From assembly GCA_029448655.1 (NCBI GenBank), contig JACCLO010000007.1, positions 992,001 through 1,056,000 on the forward strand: a stretch of 64,000 nt of DNA, written 5' to 3'. Below, piece by piece: positions 34,539 through 43,600 of this stretch (position 1 is the first letter of the stretch; every line of letters starts with the position of its first letter). The notes below the pieces were generated by a model. That model was given only the letters and a program-made list of their open reading frames with translations, searched no databases and had not been told where the DNA came from. Position numbers and translations under genes: made by a program. Source of the stretch: Wolfiporia cocos. Its lineage: Eukaryota; Basidiomycota; Agaricomycetes; Polyporales; Phaeolaceae.

Positions 34539-35087
34539 TGACACAAACGTACTTGTTTGTGGGACCCTGTACAACAGGGGAGTCCCTACACCCCCTACAG
34601 GGTGGTGTACAAGCCTCAAAAGCGACCGGTCGGCTGTATCCCTAGCGAGGGAACTCCTAAGGCAGCCAAGGGAGCCGGCACACAGTCAAGCAAGAGACGA
34701 AGGGCCCCCGGCCAGAGACGCACACAAGACAGAGTAAGAAAGGGGCTATGCCCAATTGTCGAGAATCTTAGGAATGGGGAGTAAGCCCACATTCCGTCGT
34801 ACTATATACACACTAGTGTCTACTACCGAGACCGCCCTAAACTACTGGTCTGTGCACCATGTAACTATGGGTCATGTGCTAGGTAACGAGTATGTAACAG
34901 TGTGACCATGAGTGACAGTACCTGAGGCGCGCGCTACCCTACAGCGCTAACCGGACGACCAGGTGACCTGCAATAACTGGGAGAGGCGCTGGAGGTAACT
35001 ACAGCGCAGAGGGGCGGCGTACGCCTAGCGCCGCCCGTGCATCCTATAGCGAGGGAGTCTAAACTATTAGTGGAATAATTTGTGACA
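34539..35087 (-). repeat. Solo LTR, family B, minus orientation
   Basis: This 549-bp copy runs TGACACAAACGTACTTGTTT to GAATAATTTGTGACA with TSD TTATC (34534-34538 and 35088-35092). Palindrome GGAATGGGG then CCCACATTCC at 34771-34795, CTATATACAC, CCCTAAAC. Confidence 0.93.
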
Positions 35088-35300
35088 TTATCGGGCATGC
35101 ACTATACAGTAGCACATGACCCGATTATTATCATGTATATAAGTAGGGGCTTGACGCCCTATAACTTTAGTTCTATTCTTCTCGGCGTCCGCCGTAGAAG
35201 ATACCTCCAATATCCCTGCTGCACCTGAGTGTTCTACCTCCCCAAGTCGCCTTAGTATTAGGATACAGGCTTGGTGAGTCCCACAGAGCATTCTGTGTCA

Positions 35301-35313
35301 TAAGAATAGAACT
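35301..35313 (+). promoter_or_regulatory. Self-primer binding site of the non-autonomous element
   Basis: TAAGAATAGAACT follows the 5' LTR directly. AAGAATAGAACT is the exact complement of AGTTCTATTCTT at 35169-35180. The pair differs from the C2 pair at both partners, so complementarity has been kept by paired change. Confidence 0.82.
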
Positions 35314-36260
35314 TCCTACCCCCCCGCGCCTCCTTAATTGGTGGCGCCTGGGGTTTTTCCTCCAACAGGTGTCTGAGATAGCGCAGGGGCTGCTGCTCCT
35401 CTGCAAAGGGGATGCATGCTCCGTGGTTGCGGATATGGGATACATCGGCGGCGGGCTTAGCAGCCTGCTGCCACCCAGTGGGGCGCTGCTTGCCTAATCA
35501 GCAGCATGCGTCCTGCGAACCCGGACTCCAGGGTTAAGGAGAGGCGCCGGCTCCCTGACAAGGTTGCTGGTGCCAGCGGTTGAGACCCGCCTATTGGGAA
35601 AAGGGGACCGTCTGCCTGTGTGCGCGCAACCCCCTGTCTTGGCAATCCCTGTTCAGGGACCCAACACTACCAGTAGGATCCCCATAGGGATATGCGCTTC
35701 GGCGTATTCCCTTAGTAGGGTGTGGGAATCTTCCAAAGCCGCCCCCCAGGCGTAAGGGGCCCGCTTGGGATCTCCTTCGGGGAATCCAAGTGGTGAGGTG
35801 GCGTGACTCGCAAGGTTACGCCAGCTGAGGTCACTCGCGGTAGCCAATAGCGTAAGCCCTACGGGCAGCTCGGCGTGCGAGCCTGGGTTAAACCGAGTTG
35901 GGGCCCCATTGGAAGAGGATTGCGTAGCCCATTCCTTCAGGATATGGAGCGCTGATCTCTCGCGATCTTTGATCGACAGTGGTTTTTTAGCCCTGATGTG
36001 ACACCCAGGTGGCTTAAGAAGGCAAGCCTTACCACTAAAGCGCGGACCGGACTGCGGTGCAATACTGCGGTCCACTTTCCGGCTTATCCCGCGAGGGAAT
36101 AAGTCGTGTATCCTATTCCCAACCATGTGACCCAGCCTGTCAAACGCTGGCAGTCACCGACTCTCTTTAGAAGGAAGTCGCGCGCTTCAATGAAGACACC
36201 CGTCGGCTAAATTCCGCGCGGCGTCCTGACAAGGGCGCCCCTAACCATGCCCCTGTTCTT
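35314..36260 (+). other. Conserved non-coding leader of the non-autonomous element
   Basis: It shares blocks with 31419-32414 in the same element-sense order, including GTCTGCCTGTGTGCGC, GGGAATCTTCCAAAGCCGCC and CAGCTCGGCGTGCGAGC. It contains hairpins with loop CTGACAAG at 35547-35570 and 36220-36239. Long antisense frames (35653-36126 minus) also occur at the same place in the other leader, but in shifted frames. Confidence 0.7.
36220..36239 (+). ncRNA. Hairpin with CTGACAAG apical loop (representative of the set)
   Basis: GGCGTC pairs with GGCGCC around the loop CTGACAAG. The same loop (or CTGAAAAG) is presented by unrelated stems at 35547-35570, 36693-36706, 36776-36805, 36820-36838 and 38011-38030 on plus. 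On minus it occurs at 31489-31504, 32171-32200 and 32317-32347. A further case at 46184-46201 lies in LTR-derived sequence. Confidence 0.6.
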
Positions 36261-37224
36261 CTTGTGTTAGACATGACCACTCAGCGTTGATCACTGATGA
36301 CGAGCTCTTTTTCAGGTACCCTGGCATCCCAGTCAATAAGTAGATAAATATGTAGTTTTAGTGGCAGCTCCTAGTAGATAGCAATACTTGTATTAGCTTA
36401 GAAACCGTCCAATAGCATTTGTATTCGCCTCTGGAAATCCTGCGTCGCCTGCTGGTTCCCAGGTTATTTAGCCTGGTTAAGGTTGCCTATGTACAAAAAA
36501 AAGGCAACCTTTACGTCTTACAGGTACACTTAGTCAATCGAAGAATGATACTAGTACCTGTTCCCTTGGACGTAGGATCGCGTACGCTTGGCAAATATAT
36601 GCTTATAACTATCATTACTTTGGGAATGCCTATTACCAAGTCGATTAAGATTCACTTAATCTATCGGCGCCCGTTTGACCTCACGGTCTTCGCTCCTGAA
36701 AAGGGGATTCGGGTTATTGAGCATTAGTCATTTGGTCACATGTCATAAGAACCTTAAAACGGGGGCACCCCATCCGGTAATGGAATTCCTGAAAAGGAAA
36801 TTACCATCCGTTTGGGAAGAGACGTCTGACAAGCGTCTATAAATAATTGGGAAAAGCGCTGTTTCCACCAGCCTCCCACGTACAAACAGATCGCAATAAG
36901 TTCATTGAATCTTGCAATCTGGGTTAGAGGAAAGGAAAACAAGGGACACACGCTATTGATACGCGCTCCCTTGAAGTGTAGCGGAGGTCGTCAAGACTTC
37001 CAGAAATCACACTTCATTCGGCATTCTCGCACAATCGCCGAATCCACAACCGGTCCCAAACCGGTCCCCCTCGTATTGAAATCGACAAATTCGCACGCCA
37101 ACCGCAAATATTGTCACGAGATTCGCTATCTCACTTATGATTTCACTTCGATTCAACTTTTCTCTGTGGGGAGAATAACAGAATTCGAAAGATACACATC
37201 AGCAATTCAATGCGATCGTCCGCA

Positions 37225-37290
37225 AAAGGCTTCGAAAGGAAACTCGAAAATCCTCAGAAGTAACAGATGAGCCCCATCTTTCAGGACAAT
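37225..37290 (+). ncRNA. AGCCC-loop hairpin unit, copy 1
   Basis: AGATG-AGCCC-CATCT at 37265-37279, preceded by a GAAAATCCTCAG...TAAC block. Related units lie at 38525-38590 and 38765-38826. Confidence 0.6.
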
Positions 37291-38524
37291 CAAACCGATT
37301 TGGCAATCGGTCATCATTTAATTGCTTGGTTTACGGAAACCTACGCCGTCGAGACGCGTAATAAATAAATCCGGATCTGTATCCTTCCACCAAGAAAGGA
37401 TTACATCTCGTCACTACATCGAATATGGGCCTGGAAAACCCTTCGATTCCGACAAACTAGGGCATGGGAAACCTTAGTATAAAAAACCTGGTCGCATATG
37501 CGAGCGACTACACTGGATACAGCCGTATATGGATATACGTCAAGAATACCTTCGGCCCACATCCACCCACCCTTATTTGGGTCATAGAGGCGGTTTGACC
37601 TCTTTAAAAACCAAAACCATCTGGATAGGTTCGATCGGGAGATCAAACGTGAAAGAGGGGGTGGAAACCCTAATTTCGCACCTAGGACCTTAAACAAGTC
37701 CACTATCCCACGCTTACAACAGTACCTTACGGTCTTGAAAGCACCAAACGACATGCACTTAGAGGCTTGATTACCCTCATTCATGCTCGTACTGTCCTAT
37801 TCGTATATGGACAACAACCCTGTAATAGGAATACATAGTAGCTATCCCATCCAATAGCGAAATATATCCTTCCCCAACGATCATCTCAGTTCCCACGCTT
37901 ACAATGCCACACTTAATCGAACAACGACTTTAACGGCATACAAGCAACATTGGAAACTACCGTCATCGCCACCATGTGACTTCAACCCTTACGGGATATA
38001 CCTATACGAGACAACTCCTGACAAGGATGTATGTTCTTTCGGTTACCCAATAAGGCCTCACTACGGCAACAACACTACAGTATTAGGGAATACAATCATA
38101 AGCATCTACATAATGCACGACGACTAGTACCTATACACTGGGGTTATATACGAGAAGCCTACTCGTCAATAAATAGTGCACACAACCACGATGACACAGC
38201 ATCATTCCGGAACTTACGACTCCGAAGAGATCGCTACTTAGAAGCAATCTAACTAGGGGACACAACCCCTGTAACAAATGGGCATTGAAAGAATGTCTCA
38301 CGCTTAGCACTTGCGATGCTAGGAAGGCAACGCCTTATAAACGTTCAAACCACCGCATAAGTCGCACAAAGTAGGATTACCCCTGTACAAGCAACAAGCC
38401 TAAGACAACCGCTATTCGAATGAAAAGGACTTGCAACCCTATTCACCGATATACAGCAATAGACGTCGAAAAAGCACCGCTATGCTACATTCAATGGGTA
38501 CTACGCATAAGCCACTATAACCGC

Positions 38525-38590
38525 AAAAGGGCTCGAAGAGACACTAGAAAATCTCCAGAGCTAACAGTGAAGCCCTCACTTCTAGGTATC
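38525..38590 (+). ncRNA. AGCCC-loop hairpin unit, copy 2
   Basis: AGTGA-AGCCC-TCACT at 38566-38580, preceded by GAAAATCTCCAGAGCTAAC and followed by TCTAGG. Its stem is a complete paired replacement relative to copy 1. Confidence 0.6.
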
Positions 38591-38764
38591 CGGCACAATG
38601 CTTATCCGAAAACTGTACAACGACACAATGCACCCTCTAATATGCTTTGGCAAAGCTATTGGAGATACAGATTACAAGTAGACTCAAAGGCACTATATGA
38701 TGACCATTTCCATATCGCCTTCTACTACGAGTAACGTCATAAGCAAAAGCAACAATCCGACCAA

Positions 38765-38826
38765 GGTCGCGAAAAGGAACTTGAAAACCTTCAGCGATAA
38801 CAGGAGAGCCCCTCCTTCTAGGATCC
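38765..38826 (+). ncRNA. AGCCC-loop hairpin unit, copy 3
   Basis: AGGAG-AGCCC-CTCCT at 38802-38816, preceded by GAAAACCTTCAGCGATAAC and followed by TCTAGG. Confidence 0.6.
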
Positions 38827-38884
38827 GCGTGCACAATGACAATACACTCATGTAACAAGACTATCCCTCCCCAACAACAGCATT

Positions 38885-39086
38885 TGACCTTTCGGTCATC
38901 ACGCGTTGATAATCGCTAGTAACGGCATTTAGCACTTCGCTATCACGCGTTACAAATCGCAATAAGGAATACAATCGCTATCCCATTCAACGCTCAGGTT
39001 CCAACAAACAAGTCCTGAAACTCCCATTTATCCCTGCACAATTGACAAATTGTGGCAGCACCATAACGGCATTTGACACTTCGTCA
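38885..39086 (+). ncRNA. Three related hairpins with a shared ATCACGCGTT downstream flank
   Basis: Stems TGACC/GGTCA (38885-38898), TAGC/GCTA (38930-38942) and TGAC/GTCA (39074-39086) each follow GGCATT or AGCATT and precede ATCACGCGTT. Confidence 0.5.
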
Positions 39087-39130
39087 TCACGCGTTATACC
39101 GCTCTTGGGACGTACAAAATGAGGAATAGT

Positions 39131-39165
39131 TTCATCAGGGACAATGAAACCTAAAGCGGGGGTAA
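39131..39165 (+). promoter_or_regulatory. Pre-LTR hairpin and polypurine tract of the non-autonomous element
   Basis: GTTTCAT/ATGAAAC hairpin, then a purine-rich AAAGCGGGGGTAA ending at the 3' LTR. The same layout precedes the LTR at 44661. It would prime plus-strand DNA synthesis. Confidence 0.7.
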
Positions 39166-40248
39166 TGTCACAGATTTATCTGGGGCTTACAGCATTTTTC
39201 CTATGATTATAGCAATTTACCTGGGATTTATACGTCTAACTACAAGTTATCTACGGGTTAACTCCCATTGCCACCACGACAAGCTCTTAACTGGGCTTAT
39301 CAACCACATGACTAGCTTACATAACGCTACGGTACAACCACGTCCAATAGCAACGTCACAGCTACGTCATAGGTCTCGCCCGTCATAGCAAGACCTGCCA
39401 CATCATAAGATCTTAGATCATAATGATAGGCCGAGCGCGGCACGCTTGCATAATAATGTCCACATATACAAACATCGTCTCATGGCAATGTTCTATTGAG
39501 TCGGCCTTCCCGGCTTCCCACACGCCATAAGATCCTTGATCACAATGGCACCTCAGGCGCGCCACGCCTTCGCATAATAATGGCAACACGACCATACAGC
39601 ACTATATTAGCAACAAGGCAATATCGCTATAGGTCACGGCCTTCTCGGCCTCCCACGGACTCGGCGTTCTCCAAGTCCCGGGCTTCTGCCATCACGGCGT
39701 TGCCCAAAACACCGGTCCTCGCCCCACGGCTAAGACCAACACATGTCCCGGTTACCTAACGGCCCGGTACATTATCACATGCCACGGTACTAACGTCCAA
39801 TGGCATAGCTACCTCGGTGTCTTGCCTTGGTCAGCACACGAAGTCCGGCCAATCGCCATTATACCTCACGGTATCCGGCAACCGGCTTCCCTTATACCCG
39901 GGCTGCGCCCGTATTCGCATGTCCATCTAACGATGAGACCACACGCTCTCTCTTTTACCATTGGCTCGGCCATTACCGGCGGGTCACGGCCTTTGTAGAG
40001 TAGTTGTACCACTTGGTCGCCCTTATGGCAACCAAGCCCACACTCCTTATCGGGCATGCACTATACAGTAGCATATTATCATGTATATAAGTAGGGGCTT
40101 GACGCCCTATAACTTTAGTTCTATTCTTCTCGGCGTCCGCCGTAGAAGATACCTCCAATATCCCTGCTGCACCTGAGTGTTCTACCTCCCCAAGTCGCCT
40201 TAGTATTAGGATACAGGCTTGGTGAGTCCCACAGAGCATTCTGTGTCA
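39166..40248 (+). repeat. 3' LTR of the non-autonomous element
   Basis: This uninterrupted 1083-bp LTR runs TGTCACAGATTTATCTGG to GCATTCTGTGTCA, nearly identical to the spliced 5' LTR. Confidence 0.95.
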
Positions 40249-40652
40249 GTTTGTTTGGACCGTAGGTCCATGTTGTGGAAGTGGCTGTAGCTACGTTAGT
40301 AAGCCAGGCATGTGATAACTATATACCGGTATCGGGATATGAGTAATCATAACGGCATTGGCATGTGATAACGAGCGGGCCGCTTATCCAATTGTACTGA
40401 CATAGCCCGGTATCAGGATATGAGTAAGACGCGTGACACCGGAGGTTAGTCCGCTGAGTCATTGACGCGTACGAGCGTGTTATGTACGTGTTGTTATGAC
40501 GGGTGGACGTATACCGCGTTGTGTACATGTTGTTTGGTTTAGTGTACGTGTAGACGGGCGCTTAGCAGCGTAAATGTCCACAAGGTCGTAGAAATACCAG
40601 ATAAATAGGTAAAAATACGGGAGAAATAGTGGCATGTTCCAAATCTGTGACA

Positions 40653-43600
40653 GTGCACGAGGAACACAAGTCCACCGAATTCTTGTACGTAATGGACGTA
40701 CAGAATGCGGATGTGATCCTCGGTTACGACTGGTTCCTGAAACATAACCCGGACTTCAATTGGCCGGAAGGAACCTTCGTATACCGGTGTACGGAAAAAT
40801 GCAAACATGGAAAACGGGTTTCGATTTCTGAGGAAGAAGACGAAATCGAACCCCGTAACATCTATCAGATCATCAACGACTTTCCAATGGATTTTCTCGG
40901 CTTAGAGAAGCCTGAGAATCCCTTTGTCGCTTGGGTGAGCACCCTTGACGAAGGAACGGAACTCCTTATCGACGCCATTCAGTCGATAACGGAGAAGTCA
41001 GACGATGAATTCCTGACAGATGCGGATCTCCAGAAATGGAAATCCTTGGTTCCGGAGATATACCAGGAGTTTGGTCCCACGGTATTTTCTCAACGCGCAT
41101 CCGAAAGGATGCCCGAATGGAAACCATACGACCATGCCATCAACTTCCCCGATGACGTAGTACTACCGCCCCCGGGTAAGGCATACAAGATGTCTCCCCA
41201 GGAAGCGAACTCGCTAGATCAATGGATTCAGGAAGAATTACGGAAGGGCTACATCCAACATTCTAAATCCCCGATCGCGAGTCCGGTCTTCTTCGTCCCT
41301 AAAAAAGACGGCGGAGCCCGAATGGTTGTCAATTATCGAAAAATAAACGACATAACCATTAAAAACAGGTACCCTCTCCCACGCATAGACGAGCTTATCG
41401 ATAAGCTTAGCCAGGCTTCGATATTTACGAAGCTCGACTTGCGTTGGGGTTACAACAACGTAAGGATCAAGGAGGGAGATGAATGGAAGACCGCATTCAT
41501 TACGCCTAACGGCCTTTACGAAGCTGTAGTCATGTACTTCGGTTTTTGTAATGCACCCAGCACGTTCCAGCACATGATGAACGACATTCTAGGGGACCTT
41601 ATCAGAGAAGGAAAGGTCATTGTCTACCTAGACGACATCCTTGTGTTCGGAAACGACCTGTTGGAACACCGTCGTATTGTCACGCAAGTATTACAAATCT
41701 TGCAAGACAACAACTTGTTCGCGAAGCCTGAAAAGTGCTTCTTCGAACAAAGCAGTATTGAATACCTGGGAATGATCATTTCCAAAGGAAAAGTCGAAAT
41801 GGACCCTAAGAAGGTAGCCGGCGTAATGGACTGGCCTACACCTGCCAAGGTGAAGGACGTTCAGGCCTTTGTTGGCTTCGCCAACTACTACCGTCGGTTC
41901 ATTAAGGACTTCTCCAAAGTGGTTAAGCCGTTAACCGAACTGTCCAAGAAAAACACGCAATGGAACTGGGGACCCGAACAAGCGGAAGCATTCCAGACCC
42001 TTAAGGAAGCTTTCACATCGGCCCCAATACTCCGGATCCCAGATCAGGAGTCCCCGTTCCGCGTGAAAGCGGATTCATCAGATTACGCAACTGGTGCGGT
42101 GCTATCGCAATACTCTTTGGAGGATAAGCTCTGGCACCCGGTAGCCTTTTACTGGAAATCTCTATCAGCACCCGAAAGGAACTATGAGATTTACGATAAG
42201 GAGTTGCTTGCAATCATCCGCGCTCTAGAGGAATGGAGACATTACCTTGAAGGACACCCACACAAATTTGAAGTATGGTCGGATCACCTTAATCTGACAT
42301 ATTTCAAATCGGCACAACGGCTTACCCGGAGACAGGCACGTTGGAGTCTTTACCTGACAAGGTTCAACTTCACCATGTGTCACAAACCCGGTAAAACAAT
42401 GCTCACGGCTGACCCTCTGTCATGGAGGCCAGACCATGAAGAGGGGGTGGAACTCGATAATCGCGATCAAATTTTGCTAAAACCGGAATATTTCACGGTT
42501 AGGGCGCTAGAAGCGTCACAGCAGGAGATACAATCAGGCGACGAGGACCTACTCCGACAAATCCGACAAGCCCTCATGAACGATCAGATTACCAAAGATT
42601 ACCAGGAACTACTGAAAAGTGGTCCCAAGGAATTCGGTGATCTCCAGGAATGGAACATGGAGGCTGGATTACTCCTCAGACGAGGAAAAGTGTACGTTCC
42701 AAAAGAGCCTAAGGAATTGCGCACGAAGATACTGGAGTTACATCATGATCATGTAACTGCCGGACACTTCGGACGATGGAAGACCTACGAACTTCTATCA
42801 CGTAATTACTGGTGGCCCGGAATGACCACAATGGTAAAGCAATACGTGGAAGGTTGTGACACATGCCAACGCATGAAGAACCGCAACCAGACCCCGTATG
42901 GACCCCTGCAACCACTCCCAGTACCGGAAGCACCCTGGGATACAATCACCATTGACTTCATCGTTCACTTACCACCCAGCGGCGAATTGAAACAATTCAA
43001 TGCTATTATGGTAATAGTGGACCGATTGACCAAGCGTGCGCATTTCATTCCCACGTCAGACAATATCACGGCAAAAGAATTAGCGAACCTCCTGTACCTT
43101 CGGATTTATCCGAACCACGGACTCCCGAAACAAATCATTTCGGATAGAGGACCGCAATTCGCTTCCGAGCTATTCAAGGGATGGTGCGAACAATTGGGAA
43201 TTCAGAGGTCGATGACAACCGCCTATCACCCGCAAGCAGATGGCCAGACGGAGAGAATCAACCAGATTCTAGAACAATACCTGCGATGTTACATCGGCGT
43301 TATCCAAAAAGATAACTGGGTGTTCTATCTCCCCACGGCAGAATTTGCGTACAACAACGCGGCTAGCGAGACAACAAAGAATAGTCCATTCTTTGTCGAA
43401 CTAGGAAGGCACCCCAATGCAGGACCTGCGGATTTGAAACCGACGCAATACTCGGATTTAAATCAATTCGCTTATGCCAGATGGTCAGCACAAGAACAGG
43501 CTAAGGCAGCAATGAAATTAGCTGCTGAACGCTGGTCTTGGTACTATGATCAACACAAGCGCTCGGTACCGTTTAAAGTCGGCGACAAAGTACTCATTGA

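Larger units (their letters stand above)
32728..35300 (+). repeat. 5' LTR of the non-autonomous element, interrupted twice
   Basis: It starts TGTCACTGATTTATCTGG and ends GCATTCTGTGTCA. A TRIM (33118-34037) and a family B LTR (34539-35087) sit inside it. TATATAAG near 35137, palindrome TAGGGGC/CGCCCTA at 35144-35161, then AGTTCTATTCTT at 35169-35180. Confidence 0.92.
36261..39120 (+). other. Structured non-coding interior of the non-autonomous element
   Basis: No ORF exceeds about 130 codons and none matches a family. The sequence is dense in small inverted repeats. They include three copies of a roughly 80-nt unit with an AGCCC-loop hairpin, several CTGANAAG-loop hairpins, and three ACGCGTT-flanked hairpins near 38885-39086. 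Short stem-loops of the form GACC(N4)GGTC recur. It most likely functions as RNA. Confidence 0.65.
32728..40248 (+). mobile_element. Complete non-autonomous LTR retrotransposon (LARD-like, large retrotransposon derivative; family C1)
   Basis: Two plus-orientation C1 LTRs (32728-35300, net about 1094 bp, and 39166-40248, 1083 bp) flank a 3865-bp interior. The whole is bordered by TSD GTTTG (32723-32727 and 40249-40253). A self-primer site and a polypurine tract are in place. The LTRs differ at only a few positions plus an 11-bp deletion, so insertion was fairly recent. The interior has no gag, pol or integrase, so movement must rely on proteins from related elements such as the dUTPase-bearing family next door. 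Small hairpins fill it. Confidence 0.93.
32428..40652 (-). repeat. 5' LTR of the minus-strand family C2 element, split by a 7.5-kb element
   Basis: It starts TGACACAAACTAGTTGTGGG beside the primer-binding site and ends TTCCAAATCTGTGACA at 40652. Removing 32728-40248 and one GTTTG leaves about 700 bp, the size of the solo C2 LTR at 20444-21142. On its right it abuts plus-strand pol. Confidence 0.88.

Noticed and set aside
36290..36320. CTGATGACGAGC as a hammerhead ribozyme core
   Set aside because: The matching GAAA and flanking stems needed for a hammerhead are not present.
22377..40248. Repeated C1/C2 sequences as tandem or segmental duplications
   Set aside because: Each copy is bounded by TG...CA ends and its own 5-bp duplication, which fits separate insertions.
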